Of a DNA stretch of 64,000 nt, positions 20,209 through 29,258 are shown in pieces. The stretch spans positions 45,646 to 109,645 of the forward strand of contig NZ_MCVI01000015.1 of assembly GCF_002873135.1 (NCBI RefSeq), given 5' to 3'. The notes beneath the pieces were generated by a model that saw only the letters and a list, made by a program, of their open reading frames with translations, did no database searches and was not told the DNA's origin. Positions within the stretch are counted from its first letter, which is position 1. Each line of letters begins with the position of its first letter. The translations under genes were made by a program, and so were the position numbers. The DNA is from Shewanella sp. 10N.286.48.A6 (GTDB lineage Bacteria > Pseudomonadota > Gammaproteobacteria > Enterobacterales > Shewanellaceae).

Positions 20209-20220
20209 TTAACCTGTCAT

Positions 20221-20250
20221 TAACGGCTTAGGTAATACCTAGGCCGTTAG
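20221..20250 (+). terminator. Long hairpin after the MFS gene
   Basis: A 14-bp arm pairs with its partner with one mismatch and a 2-nt loop, just after the transporter stop codon. It lacks a T-run, so it may be a terminator of low efficiency or a transcript-end stabiliser. The remaining 290 bp before thrE shows nothing else. Confidence 0.55.
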
Positions 20251-20544
20251 CTATAACATTGCCATCATAGATACCTGTCTGCTTGCTGGTTTTACAGCCA
20301 AAAAATCAACATGGCTCGTCGCTAACCTCTGCCTTTAATCCCCCCTTTGACCTGCGCTTTGAGCGTTAATACCTCAGCTTAAACATTTCTGGTCTACAGT
20401 ATGTATAAACTAAATTATGCCAATGCTTTTTAACCGACTGATAAAATCGTAAAAATAGCCAAATGTAGGTATTCAGTAAAGCACATTTCGGTTACTATGC
20501 GCGCCAAATAACGACTCCCTTTTACCCTAGAGTGACCATGCAAA

Positions 20545-21765
20545 ATGAACGATGACAACTTCATTGAAAAACGCCGATTTATCATAAGATTAGGTAAGGC
20601 GTTGCACAAATTTGGCACCCCGGCATATCGCCTTGAGTCCCATTTACAAACGGTCTCTACTACCTTGGGGATTGAAGGCTATTTTTTGATCTCGCCCACT
20701 TCAATGACCTTCGTGTTACAGCATGATACTGAGCAAGAATATAATCATGTGGCGCGGGTCAAACCAGGGGAGTTAGATTTAGGCTCCCTTGCCCGCACGT
20801 TTGATTTAGTTGAAGAGCTAACCACAGGTCAGCGCACCTTAACCGAAGCCCTTAATCGCCTAGAAGAAATTGCCAACAAGCCTAACCCTTACGGCCATAA
20901 ATTAACCTTGCTGTCTTTTGGCGTCAGCGCCGGCGCTTTTGCGATGCTGATGGACACCAGTTGGAATGATGTGTTCTGGTCAGCCATGCTAGGGCTACTG
21001 GTTTATGGCATGGTTTTTTGGGCTGAGCGCTCGTCACGAATGGCAGAAATGCTTGAGCCCCTTGCGGCGGTGATATGTGCGATTCTTGCCTGCGGTATTG
21101 CCATATTAGACCCTAGTATTAATATTCCTGTGGTGATCCTCTCTGGGATTATTATTTTTATTCCCGGTTTAGCATTAACACTGGGGCTTGCGGAGTTAGC
21201 CGCGCGGGATCTCATCTCAGGCACAGCCAGAATTATGGATGCGATGATGCTACTGTTTAAGCTGTATTTTGGCGCCGTATTAGGCATGACACTGGGTAAA
21301 GTCATGTTTGGCGAATCAGTGCATATTGAGCCTTACGCGCTACCAATTTATGCCTCGTGGGCGGCGGTGCCATTACTCTCAATGGCGTTAGTGATTATCT
21401 TTAAAGCCCGCCTTAAGGATTCACCTTGGGGCATTTTTGCCGGTATCGTGGCGTATTTTTCAGCCATGATTGGCGGCTTATATTTAGGCGAGTCTATTGG
21501 TATTTTTGTCGGCGCACTGGCGGTGGGCATTTACTCCAACTTATTTGCCCGTTGGATGAAAGCACCGGTATCCATTGCCCTACTTCAAGGCATTGTTATT
21601 TTGGTGCCTGGCAGTAAAACCTATATCGGCTTAAACGCAATGATTTCAGGTGAAACCATGCTCAATCAGGCCCATATTGGCTCACAAGTGTTCTTGATTT
21701 TTATGTCACTGATTGCTGGGCTTATATTCGCTAACGTCATCGTACCGCCAAAGCGAAGTTTATAG
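20545..21765 (+). CDS. Threonine/serine exporter family protein (ThrE type)
   Basis: A 406-residue membrane protein that fuses the two halves of the ThrE family. The N-terminal DUF1212 part opens with a cytoplasmic domain (FIIRLGKALHKFGTPAYRLE, FLISPTSMTFVL) before about five membrane helices. The second part (from about 270) is the DUF3815-like half with five more helices, including LLQGIVILVPGSKTYIGLN. Members export threonine and serine using the proton gradient. The start chosen (AATGAACGATG) gives the expected N-terminus. It stands alone with a strong terminator downstream. Confidence 0.88.
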   Translation: MNDDNFIEKRRFIIRLGKALHKFGTPAYRLESHLQTVSTTLGIEGYFLISPTSMTFVLQHDTEQEYNHVARVKPGELDLGSLARTFDLVEELTTGQRTLTEALNRLEEIANKPNPYGHKLTLLSFGVSAGAFAMLMDTSWNDVFWSAMLGLLVYGMVFWAERSSRMAEMLEPLAAVICAILACGIAILDPSINIPVVILSGIIIFIPGLALTLGLAELAARDLISGTARIMDAMMLLFKLYFGAVLGMTLGKVMFGESVHIEPYALPIYASWAAVPLLSMALVIIFKARLKDSPWGIFAGIVAYFSAMIGGLYLGESIGIFVGALAVGIYSNLFARWMKAPVSIALLQGIVILVPGSKTYIGLNAMISGETMLNQAHIGSQVFLIFMSLIAGLIFANVIVPPKRSL

Positions 21766-21806
21766 CTTCTTAAATAATAGCTTCTTATATAATAGCCTCT
21801 TATATA
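21762..21806. repeat. Three tandem 15-bp repeats
   Basis: ATAGCTTCTTAAATA, ATAGCTTCTTATATA and ATAGCCTCTTATATA follow one another without spacers. The first overlaps the thrE stop codon. Confidence 0.8.
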
Positions 21807-21850
21807 ACCGCCCTTTTAAAATGGCCCTCTAAAAAAGCCCTCGGCAACAC

Positions 21851-21879
21851 CAACAAGGGAGCACATCGCTCCCTTGTTG
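21851..21879 (+). terminator. Terminator after thrE
   Basis: A perfect 12-bp stem (CAACAAGGGAGC with its complement, ACATC loop) is followed by ATTTTTAC, a standard intrinsic terminator. Confidence 0.88.
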
Positions 21880-22041
21880 ATTTTTACGCAAAAAAGCAGC
21901 GAAATTCAAAATACCCGCCATACTAAGATAAGGCATTTAATTTCAGCTGTTGAAATTTTAAATGCTATTTACTCAATAGCTTAATTAGCTATCCCTTCTA
22001 TAAATAATTGAGTAGGTACCATAATAAAAACTAATAATATT

Positions 22042-23712
22042 GTGATAATTCGCGCTAATTGCGCTTTAGCCATTATCCTTGTTATTACCTTGATTATCTC
22101 TATCGCCGCGGCACATGCTGAGCAAATTAACAACCTGCAGCATTCAGCCTCGGCATTGGTAATGACAAACAGCAAAAACCAGTCAACCCCCTTTACTGTC
22201 GATAACATTATCGTGCAGAGCAATGCTATTTTTGATGAATCAGCCCCTGATGCCTTCTTTATTCACCACTGGGCCAACTGGCTACATATCAACACCACTG
22301 AAGCAACGATCCTCGATAAGCTTACGTTCACTGAAGGCGATGAGGTAAATCAAAAAACCTTTGCAGAATCCCAGCGCTTACTGCGAGCCGAGCCTTACCT
22401 GCGAGAAGCCAAAATTTATCTCGCAGAAAAAGATCCTAGCGCAGAGAATGAGCAAGATACTGTGGTGGTGGAAACCTGGGATAATTGGTCACTCTTGCCC
22501 ACCTTCAGCTTAAGCTCTAGCGGTGGTGAAACTAAGTTTTCTGTCGGGATAAAAGAAGATAACTTGATGGGACGCGGCATTAAAACCCGCTTTAAATATC
22601 AATCAAATGCTGATCGAACCGGTTATAAGTTTGGCATTTCAGCACCACTAAAATTCATCAAACACGCCACAATTGCTGCCAATTGGTATGATAATAGTGA
22701 TGGTCAAGCAACCCAACTGTATTTTAATAAGCCGTTTTACTCACTAGATACCCCCGATAGGTATTTCGCAGAATACTTAACCGATCAACGTATTGATACC
22801 TTAAGACAAAATGGCCAAGACGTTAATGAGTTTGAGCATAATGTCGATTATGCCGCTATCGGCTATGGCTGGCTTATTGATAAAACAGAGGCGGATTTAT
22901 CGCGAATTAGCTTAGGTTTTACCCAAGATAAACACCAATTTGAGCCCAGTGAGACCTTTCCAAATCAAGCCTTGCCTGAAGACAGAGACTTTTTATACCC
23001 TTGGGCAAGTTATGAATACTTACAAGATGATTATAAGGTGTTTACTAATATCCATCTAATTAATAATCATGAGGACTTTAACTTAGGCTGGCGTCACTTT
23101 GTGCAATTAGGCATTGAGACTCGCGATGTCGCCGAAGAGTCTTCTGTAGGCTATCACCTAACGGTCAGTAGCAGTCGAGGCTATCAACAACAAGATAATT
23201 TATTCTTATTTAATCTTACTGGTGAAGCCAGCTTTAACACCAGCCAAGCCGATTACTATAATATCAGCATCCAAGGTGAATACTTCCACCACATTAACCC
23301 TAAATGGACCGCCTACGCTAAAACCCGCTTAGCCAGCTCGCAAAATAATTACCTCGATGACCCCTTTGCCCTAGGCGATGATACAGGGGTAAGAGGTTAT
23401 CCTAACGACTATCAATATGGTGATAATCAATGGTTGCTCTCAGGAGAAGTCCGCTATTATCCCAACATCAATTTATATCAACTTGCTGAACTTGGCTGGG
23501 CCACCTTTGTGGATATTGGACAGGCGTTTGGCGGGCCTGATGACAATAATGAAGTCAACGCCCCCATTGGCAGCATTGGCATTGGTGCCAGAGTGTATTC
23601 ATCAAAATCCAGCTACGGTAGTGTCGGCCATATTGATTTCGCGGTGCCCTTTACCAGCGGCGAATATGTCGATGATTGGGAGTGGCGCTTTCAAGTGAAA
23701 AATCGTTTTTAA
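22042..23712 (+). CDS. BamA/TamA-like outer-membrane protein with POTRA-type domain
   Basis: A 556-residue protein read from a GTG start. A hydrophobic signal (about 8-26) is followed by an Omp85-like periplasmic part: FTVDNIIVQSNAIFDES and LTFTEGDEVNQKTFAESQRLLRAEPYLREAKI (quoted in part) are POTRA-like, with a strand-helix-helix pattern. From about residue 155 a beta-barrel follows (alternating strands, DNLMGRGIKTRFKY, GDDTGVRGYPNDYQYG, ending VKNRF with C-terminal Phe). The GVRGY motif corresponds to the Omp85 loop-6 VRGF/Y motif. It is too short for BamA (about 800) and has fewer POTRA domains, so it is a paralogue of unknown substrate. Confidence 0.8.
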   Translation: MIIRANCALAIILVITLIISIAAAHAEQINNLQHSASALVMTNSKNQSTPFTVDNIIVQSNAIFDESAPDAFFIHHWANWLHINTTEATILDKLTFTEGDEVNQKTFAESQRLLRAEPYLREAKIYLAEKDPSAENEQDTVVVETWDNWSLLPTFSLSSSGGETKFSVGIKEDNLMGRGIKTRFKYQSNADRTGYKFGISAPLKFIKHATIAANWYDNSDGQATQLYFNKPFYSLDTPDRYFAEYLTDQRIDTLRQNGQDVNEFEHNVDYAAIGYGWLIDKTEADLSRISLGFTQDKHQFEPSETFPNQALPEDRDFLYPWASYEYLQDDYKVFTNIHLINNHEDFNLGWRHFVQLGIETRDVAEESSVGYHLTVSSSRGYQQQDNLFLFNLTGEASFNTSQADYYNISIQGEYFHHINPKWTAYAKTRLASSQNNYLDDPFALGDDTGVRGYPNDYQYGDNQWLLSGEVRYYPNINLYQLAELGWATFVDIGQAFGGPDDNNEVNAPIGSIGIGARVYSSKSSYGSVGHIDFAVPFTSGEYVDDWEWRFQVKNRF

Positions 23713-23760
23713 ACTGACACTTGTCGTTACTGCTGCAACCTTAATTTTACTCTCTAACCA

Positions 23761-24186
23761 CTAAGGCTTTTTAACCGCTGAAAAGCCTGCTATTTTTTGT
23801 TTCACTTGCTGTTCTTGCTGTTTATCATCAATGCGATAGATGCTTTTTATTCGGGTGGTGAATTGCGGCTCTGCCGCGGTCGATACCGTATCAAAACCCG
23901 CTTCAACTGTCCCCAGTTTCGATGAGACCAATAAGGCTTGTGCAAACTGCAAATTATTATCAATGCCATCAAGCACCAGTAAATAACTTTGCCTTGGGCG
24001 CACGTCAATAAATAAACTACGGCTATCGATACTGCGCCAACTATCAAGTCGAAAATGACTAATCGAGTTAACCTGCTGTAACTCATCAAACTGATACATG
24101 GCCGCTTTTTGCTTACTGGCTTGCGTTGCGGCGCAGCCAGTAAGTAATAGTATTAATCCTAAGCTAATCAACTTGTTTACAGACAT
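23761..24186 (-). CDS. DUF6491-like lipoprotein
   Basis: A 141-residue protein with a lipoprotein signal (LILLLTGCAATQ, lipid-modified Cys at 18). The mature part has SISHFRLDSWRSIDSRSLFIDVRPRQSYLLVLDG (quoted in part), which resembles the DUF6491 fold: a beta-rich domain preceding a 'response to a ligand' pattern not yet characterised. It is convergent with the BamA-like gene and likely resides in the outer membrane leaflet or periplasm. Function unknown. Confidence 0.7.
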   Translation of the reverse strand: MSVNKLISLGLILLLTGCAATQASKQKAAMYQFDELQQVNSISHFRLDSWRSIDSRSLFIDVRPRQSYLLVLDGIDNNLQFAQALLVSSKLGTVEAGFDTVSTAAEPQFTTRIKSIYRIDDKQQEQQVKQKIAGFSAVKKP

Positions 24187-24254
24187 GGTCTACTATCCTT
24201 TCAATCCATTGTGACGAGATAAAAACATAAACAATAACTAACATGAGTTGCGGT

Positions 24255-25205
24255 TTATTTATACAAGTTTTTATAATTCGGTACGTGTTCAACCCACCTC
24301 GGTGGCGTGCCAATATATTGCTGCACCGCTTTAATAAACTCACTCACTAGCAGGGTTTGCTTACGATGCGGATAGACAGCATATATGCCAGTATCCATAG
24401 TGGAAAGTGAATAGCGGGTTAATAATGGCACTAATTTAAGCTCAGTAATCGACTGATTTAAATTAAATAAATCAATATGAGTGTAACCTAAGCCATCCTT
24501 CACCGCTTCAATAATGGTTCTGACATCGCTGACTTTATAATTCCCCTGCATTTTATAGTTTTTAAACTGTTCGCCATGGGGCTGCTGGGATAAACGCATC
24601 TGATCTAAGATGACATTGCCATTGCTATAAATAACCGCAGGCAATTGAATTAACTCTTCTGGGGTTTTCGGGTGACCATGCTCCGCCAAAAATGCCTCTG
24701 AAGCCAAGATGGCAAAGTGAGTATTAGCAATTTTTTTAGCAATCAAATTCGACTCTGTGAGCTTGCCAATCCTAAAAGCCACATCAAAATGATCAGAAAT
24801 GATATCGGCGCGTTTATCATCCAATGACAGGGTAACTTTAACATTGGGGTATTGCTTCATAAATTGGGTGATGACAGGTTGCAGATACTCCTGACCAAAG
24901 AAGATAGACGAGGTAATTCTAATAATCCCTTTCGGCTCAGACTGATATGAATCTGCAATATTTTGGATTTGATTTAGGGTATCTAATAACGTCTGGGTTT
25001 GTTCGAGGATCTCTTCCCCTGCTGAGGTTAATGAAAACGAGCGCGTTGAGCGATTAAGTAATTGCACCCCTAATTCGGCTTCCAACTTTTTGATTTGCTT
25101 TGACAGTAACGAGTTATCCATATCGTGCAATGCCGCCGCTTTAGTAAACGAACCCTGCTGCACCACATCAAGAAAAAGACTCAGCTGTTTAGTAATCGAT
25201 TGCAT
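24255..25205 (-). CDS. LysR family transcriptional regulator
   Basis: A 316-residue LTTR. The N-terminal winged helix-turn-helix reads LFLDVVQQGSFTKAAALHDMDNSLLSKQIKKLE with the recognition helix in DNSLLSKQI; a linker helix and the two-lobed effector domain follow (GIIRITSSIFFGQEYLQPVI, FRIGKLTESNLIAKKI). It belongs to the CrgA-like subgroup, judging by the RSTRSFSLTSAGE segment. It is divergent from the AhpD-like gene at 25684, with 478 bp between, and could regulate it or its own promoter. Confidence 0.9.
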   Translation of the reverse strand: MQSITKQLSLFLDVVQQGSFTKAAALHDMDNSLLSKQIKKLEAELGVQLLNRSTRSFSLTSAGEEILEQTQTLLDTLNQIQNIADSYQSEPKGIIRITSSIFFGQEYLQPVITQFMKQYPNVKVTLSLDDKRADIISDHFDVAFRIGKLTESNLIAKKIANTHFAILASEAFLAEHGHPKTPEELIQLPAVIYSNGNVILDQMRLSQQPHGEQFKNYKMQGNYKVSDVRTIIEAVKDGLGYTHIDLFNLNQSITELKLVPLLTRYSLSTMDTGIYAVYPHRKQTLLVSEFIKAVQQYIGTPPRWVEHVPNYKNLYK

Positions 25206-25240
25206 TTATCATGTCCTTGGAAGCTTCAAGCAACTTCAAA

Positions 25241-25290
25241 TAAGCTTGAATAAGCTTGAATAAGCTTGAATAAGCTTGAATAAGCTCGAA
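25241..25290. repeat. Five tandem 10-bp repeats
   Basis: The unit TAAGCTTGAA occurs four times exactly and a fifth time with one change (TAAGCTCGAA), then TAAGCG breaks off. A 10-bp period matches one helical turn. It lies just upstream of the LysR gene on the minus strand. Confidence 0.85.
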
Positions 25291-25536
25291 TAAGCGTACT
25301 CAGCTAACGTTGATTAAACTAATCATAGCTTGCTGCCAAACTGAATCCAAACAAAGTCGCCGCCTAATAGTTGATATAAGCTTCAAGTTTACGATTGCTC
25401 AGTATCAATAACTTCCCTCAAGCCCTTATGCTTATCTTTGCCCTGAGAAAAAATGGCTATCACTCAACAATTACGTCGAGAAATTAAACTTAAACCTACG
25501 CTTTTTCAATGCATTAATCGCAAAACACTTTTTATT

Positions 25537-25576
25537 TTGAACAATCGTTCAAAATAAAGCTTGAACGATCGTTCAA
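25537..25576. promoter_or_regulatory. Two TetR-type operators upstream of the AhpD-like gene
   Basis: TTGAACAATCGTTCAA (25537-25552) and TTGAACGATCGTTCAA (25561-25576) are near-perfect 16-bp palindromes spaced 24 bp centre to centre. The same sequence type occurs twice in front of the tetR gene (28652 and 28675), so one TetR protein should bind all four. Confidence 0.85.
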
Positions 25577-25683
25577 TTAAGTCTATATTTATTTCACACA
25601 ATGAAGTTACCCCCTATTTTTTACTAGAGCTAACTGACTTGAACTAAATTATTTATAAGAAGATTCAAATTCGGAGCATCATC

Positions 25684-26232
25684 ATGAGCAAATTTACTAT
25701 TCACACTATCGAGTCTGCACCACAAGCAAGTAAAACGATGTTAGAACAGTCTTTAAAAAGCTTTGGCATGGTGCCCAATCTTCATGGAGTGCTTGCTGAA
25801 TCGCCGAATACCTTTGAGGCCTATCAAACACTGCATAACCTATTTGAAAGCTCATCTTTCAATGCCGAAGAATTAACGGTAGTGTGGCAAACCATTAATG
25901 TTGAACATGGTTGTACATACTGTGTACCAGCCCATACTGGCATCGCCCATATGATGAAAGTGGATGGCGCGTTAACTGAAGCACTGAGAAATCGCACCGC
26001 AATGCCAACCGCTAAATTACAAGCACTACATGACACCACATTGTTGATGGTGCGTAACCGTGGCTTGTTATCTGATGCTGAAATGGAAGCCTTCTTTGCG
26101 GCAGGTTATGGCCAGCAACAGTTACTGGAAATCATTTTAGGTCTGTCACAAAAAGTCATTAGCAACTACGTAAACCATGTTGCTCATACTCCGGTGGATA
26201 AGCCTTTTCAACAATTTGCTTGGGAAAAGTAG
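25684..26232 (+). CDS. AhpD/carboxymuconolactone-decarboxylase-like protein
   Basis: A 182-residue all-helical protein with the AhpD-like active site EHGCTYCVPAHTGIAH (CXXC plus downstream His, near residues 78-86), preceded by the N-terminal LKSFGMVPNLHGVLAESPNTFEAY stretch (quoted in part) typical of peroxidase-related members of the CMD family. Such proteins act as thiol peroxidases or as partners for alkyl hydroperoxide reductase. GGAG lies six bases before the ATG. Two TetR operators lie about 110 bp upstream; a DsbA-like oxidoreductase follows at 26417, suggesting a thiol-stress or electrophile-responsive operon. Confidence 0.87.
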   Translation: MSKFTIHTIESAPQASKTMLEQSLKSFGMVPNLHGVLAESPNTFEAYQTLHNLFESSSFNAEELTVVWQTINVEHGCTYCVPAHTGIAHMMKVDGALTEALRNRTAMPTAKLQALHDTTLLMVRNRGLLSDAEMEAFFAAGYGQQQLLEIILGLSQKVISNYVNHVAHTPVDKPFQQFAWEK

Positions 26233-26277
26233 CCGCTAATCCAGCGCCCACCAATAAGTAAGACATTTACGGTTAAC

Positions 26278-26305
26278 ATTAAAGCTGATAATTATCAGCT
26301 TTAAT
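26278..26305. terminator. Perfect 28-bp palindrome between the AhpD and DsbA genes
   Basis: ATTAAAGCTGATAA and its exact complement meet with no loop spacing. It can fold as a terminator-like hairpin or bind a dimeric protein. Just after it, short imperfect repeats of the type CTAAATTC run from about 26325 to 26375. Confidence 0.55.
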
Positions 26306-26416
26306 CATTTTCAAAGCTAAATCCAAGTACAATTCTAAATTCGAACCTAAATTCAGACCTAAGTTCAAACCCAAGAAAAGCATAAGTCCAAAATCACATA
26401 GCAAGGCAGGTGTAAT

Positions 26417-27073
26417 ATGTCAGATAAAATTAAACTCGATATCGTTTCAGATGTAGTTTGTCCATGGTGTGTGGTCGGTTACAAGAGTTTGCAGCAAGCC
26501 ATTAAAGAGCTGGGGATAGAAGACAAAGTTGAACTTGAGTGGCAACCTTTTGAGCTCAATCCTGATATGCCTACAGAAGGTGAAGAATTACGTGCACATG
26601 TGGCGCGTAAATATGGTTCAAGTGCTGAAGATAGCGCCAAAGCCAGAGAAAATATTGCCCAGCGCGGCGCCGAATTCGATTTTGAGTTTAACTTTGGCGA
26701 CGATATGCATATCGTTAATACCTTTTATGCTCATATATTGCTGGATTACGCCAAAGGTTTTGATAAACAAACTGAATTGAAATTACGTTTGTTTAGCGCT
26801 TACTTTACTGAGCATAAAAATGTCTCAGATAGAGCAGTATTGGCCAATGAACTGGCAGCTATTGGGCTTAACGTCGATGAGGCTATGGCATTATTAGACA
26901 ACCCCGACATCAGAGAGCATATCAGCGCTGAAAAAAACCAATGGACCGCTGCGGGGATTTCTTCGGTACCGACGGTTATATTTAACCGCACTAGTGCCTT
27001 AAACGGCGCTCATCCGGTTGAGTCATATAAACAGGTACTGACGCAACTATTGGCAGAGTTAGAAAGTAACTAA
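26417..27073 (+). CDS. DsbA family oxidoreductase (FrnE-like)
   Basis: A 218-residue thioredoxin-fold protein with a CPWC active site in DVVCPWCVVGYKSLQ (about residues 13-16), an inserted helical domain and a closing cis-Pro loop SSVPTVIFN. The family includes FrnE and 2-hydroxychromene-2-carboxylate isomerase relatives; members are cytoplasmic (no signal peptide here) and give tolerance to disulfide or electrophile stress. An AGGT ribosome site precedes the ATG. It follows the AhpD-like gene by 184 bp and is probably under the same TetR control, though the palindrome at 26278 may partly terminate upstream transcription. Confidence 0.9.
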   Translation: MSDKIKLDIVSDVVCPWCVVGYKSLQQAIKELGIEDKVELEWQPFELNPDMPTEGEELRAHVARKYGSSAEDSAKARENIAQRGAEFDFEFNFGDDMHIVNTFYAHILLDYAKGFDKQTELKLRLFSAYFTEHKNVSDRAVLANELAAIGLNVDEAMALLDNPDIREHISAEKNQWTAAGISSVPTVIFNRTSALNGAHPVESYKQVLTQLLAELESN

Positions 27074-27105
27074 TGGTGAGACTTTTTTAAAGCCGATGAC
27101 ATAAT

Positions 27106-27134
27106 AAACGGATGATAAATATCATCCGTTTTTT
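27106..27134 (+). terminator. Terminator after the DsbA-like gene
   Basis: An 11-bp perfect stem (27106-27116 with 27121-27131, AAAT loop) continues into a T-run. Confidence 0.9.
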
Positions 27135-27246
27135 AGTTTATGAACCCGCTGTTGATGGGATTTATCCCGTTCTGCTTTAAGCTTTTAGAGCACGGCTCAT
27201 TAACTTCACTGCTAAATAAGCTTTGGTAAATGTTATCACTGCGGCG

Positions 27247-27936
27247 TTAAGTCTCTTTAATCGCAAATTGGCTCATCATATTATCTAATGCTAGTAAATC
27301 AGTGGCGATCACATTGGGCTTAATCTCCCAAGGGTCAAATATCGCCGTTGGTGATCGCTTAACCCAAGCTGCTTTAAGCCCTGCCGATATAGCCCCCGTC
27401 ACATCAAAAGAATTACTGGAGATTAACCAAGTTTGACTGGCGACTGAGCCTGACACTTGCAAAAAATGCTGATAAATAGCCGGATTAGGCTTAAAGGTAT
27501 TGATCTCATCGGCGCTCACTATCGCTTCAAATAACTCAATAAGGCCTGCTGTTTGCAATAATTGCTCAACCGCTTTGGCAGTACCATTTGAAAAGGCAAA
27601 TAACCGATAACCTTGGGCTTTAAATGCCAGCAAGCCTTGCTTTACTTCTGCAAATGCTGGCAAGGTTTTATAGCGTTCTAGTAAGGCTTGTTTTTGGCTT
27701 GAAGATAAAGATATTTGATAATACAGGCAGGTATAATCTAGCGCTTGGCGGGTACACTCACTAAAAGGAACATAATTGTTCATCAAGCCTCTGCGAAACG
27801 AATACTCTAATTGTTTCTCGCGCCAAGTAGTTGAGAACCCAAAGGCTTTATCACCCACCAGCGTTTGCAATTGTGCCAACAGCCCATGGGTGTTAATTAG
27901 CGTGCCATAAACATCAAAAGCCACTGTAATAGCCAT
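27247..27936 (-). CDS. Haloacid dehalogenase type II (HAD superfamily)
   Basis: A protein of about 229 residues. HAD motif I is FDVYGTLINTHG with the nucleophile Asp near residue 6; motif II is in LFAFSNGTAKAV (Ser/Asn); motif III and IV occur around FKPNPAIYQHF and SSNSFDVTGAISAGLKAAWV. The VYGTL form plus LISSNSFDV marks the (S)-2-haloacid dehalogenase subfamily. The second ATG (27936) is favoured because AAGGG sits six bases upstream. It is divergent from the DsbA-like gene and transcribed with the tetR gene, so it may join the same TetR regulon. Confidence 0.88.
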   Translation of the reverse strand: MAITVAFDVYGTLINTHGLLAQLQTLVGDKAFGFSTTWREKQLEYSFRRGLMNNYVPFSECTRQALDYTCLYYQISLSSSQKQALLERYKTLPAFAEVKQGLLAFKAQGYRLFAFSNGTAKAVEQLLQTAGLIELFEAIVSADEINTFKPNPAIYQHFLQVSGSVASQTWLISSNSFDVTGAISAGLKAAWVKRSPTAIFDPWEIKPNVIATDLLALDNMMSQFAIKET

Positions 27937-28033
27937 ATTCATCCCTTAAAAATAAAATCATTTATTTAGAGGTTTTACTTTAGTGCTCTTTGTCCCTAGC
28001 CGCTGCATTGCCATTGCAACAATCAAACGCTTT

Positions 28034-28630
28034 TTAATGGCCAGGCATTAATTGCGAACTTTCAAATACACCATCAATGAGAGTTTGAATGGTATCGTCA
28101 TCTTGATTGGCATGGGCATAAGTACGAATACCAATTATCTGCACTTGAATAAAACGTGCTAACGCCTGTGGATCTTGAGTCGTATCTAACTCACCTAACT
28201 GCTGCGCTTCAGTGAGTAGTGCGGCAAATTCAGCCTCAACCATCCCTAAGGCACTTTTAGCTTCAGCTAATAAATCGGCATTGTCTGTGGTTAATTCTGC
28301 CACAGTTTTAACCAGCATACACATACCACTTGGCACGGTTGATTTGTTGGCTAACACTGAGCGCTCAATAAACAGTTTTAACGCCCTAAGGGGCGAGCCA
28401 GCATCAATACGGCACTGGGCTAACATCTCAACACCCGTTTGCGCATAGTATTGTAAGGCCTCTTTAAACAAGCCTTCTTTGCTGCCAAAGCTGGCATAAA
28501 TACTACCAGGGCGTAAATCGATTACTTCTTGCAGGTTACGCATTGAAGTCGCGTGAAAACCTTTTTGCCAATATAGGTTGGCCGCTTTTTGAATCGTTTC
28601 CTCACGATTAAATTTGGCTGCTTTAGTCAT
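28034..28630 (-). CDS. TetR/AcrR family transcriptional regulator
   Basis: A 198-residue regulator. The N-terminal TetR helix-turn-helix reads FNREETIQKAANLYWQKGFHATSMRNLQEVIDLRPGSIYASFGSKEGLF (quoted in part), with the characteristic SIYASFGSKEGL helix. The C-terminal ligand-binding helices resemble the AefR-like/TetR_C_16 type (PSGMCMLVKTVAELTTDNADLL). Two palindromic operators (28652-28667 and 28675-28690) lie 22-60 bp upstream, indicating autorepression. Matching operators lie before the AhpD-like gene, so it should control AhpD, DsbA and perhaps the HAD gene in response to an electrophilic or thiol-reactive effector (inference). Confidence 0.92.
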   Translation of the reverse strand: MTKAAKFNREETIQKAANLYWQKGFHATSMRNLQEVIDLRPGSIYASFGSKEGLFKEALQYYAQTGVEMLAQCRIDAGSPLRALKLFIERSVLANKSTVPSGMCMLVKTVAELTTDNADLLAEAKSALGMVEAEFAALLTEAQQLGELDTTQDPQALARFIQVQIIGIRTYAHANQDDDTIQTLIDGVFESSQLMPGH

Positions 28631-28651
28631 AATCTTAGTCTCAGATCTATA

Positions 28652-28690
28652 TTGAACGATTGCTCAATTTTACAATGAACGACTGTTCAA
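28652..28690. promoter_or_regulatory. Two TetR-type operators at the tetR promoter
   Basis: TTGAACGATTGCTCAA (28652-28667) and ATGAACGACTGTTCAA (28675-28690) are degenerate forms of the TTGAACGATCGTTCAA palindrome seen at 25561. Spacing is 23 bp. Confidence 0.8.
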
Positions 28691-28859
28691 GTCTAGTTTG
28701 CCTTACTGGCGATGACCAATAATTGCAGCTCTAGTAGTTTTAAGGTTTATCTGATTTAATCACCTTAATAAATGACGCTACTTGGTGCCAAGGCTTAAAC
28801 AACTGAACTTCAATAACGATCAGGCCAAACTGCAATCTTCATCTAGGCCATTATCCCCT

Positions 28860-29258
28860 ATGACACTATCAATAGTGTTAGTGGTATTGCTGTGTCAGTT
28901 ATTTACTATTAGTACGGCATTCTCAGTGCAATACCCTCACGGAGAACATCCATCAGGTATCGTGCTTGCCCATCACCATGCAGATTTATCACAGCACTCT
29001 CATCCTTACCAAGAGGCTGAAAATACACTTAAAAAAACCTTTAATGCCACTGAATCACAGGCAGAAATATTAGCAGCGAATAACCCTGATAAGTCCGCTG
29101 CTGATCATGAACATGCTAATCAGTCACTCTCTGCGGCTCATCCACCATTCGAATCCATATTTGTCGCTGAATTTGCCCATACCAATACCCTTTCAGATAA
29201 TCCAATAGATTATCAAAGTTACCAATTTGCTCCCCCTATACCTCCACCACATCAATAA
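28860..29258 (+). CDS. His-rich predicted secreted protein
   Basis: A protein of about 132 residues from the ATG at 28860; the frame is open further upstream from a TTG at 28782. It opens with a hydrophobic segment (MTLSIVLVVLLCQLFTISTA) that reads as a signal peptide or anchor, followed by a His-rich stretch (HGEHPSG and HHHADLSQHSH), a second His cluster (ADHEHANQS, AAHPPF) and a Pro-rich end (PPIPPPHQ). The histidine clusters suggest metal binding. It directly precedes the HupE/UreJ-like gene and the anchor protein, so the three could form a metal-handling group. No family recognised. Confidence 0.55.
   Translation: MTLSIVLVVLLCQLFTISTAFSVQYPHGEHPSGIVLAHHHADLSQHSHPYQEAENTLKKTFNATESQAEILAANNPDKSAADHEHANQSLSAAHPPFESIFVAEFAHTNTLSDNPIDYQSYQFAPPIPPPHQ

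Noticed and set aside
25241..25290. CRISPR-like array
   Set aside because: The repeats are 10 bp without spacers. No spacer-length gaps and no cas genes in the window.
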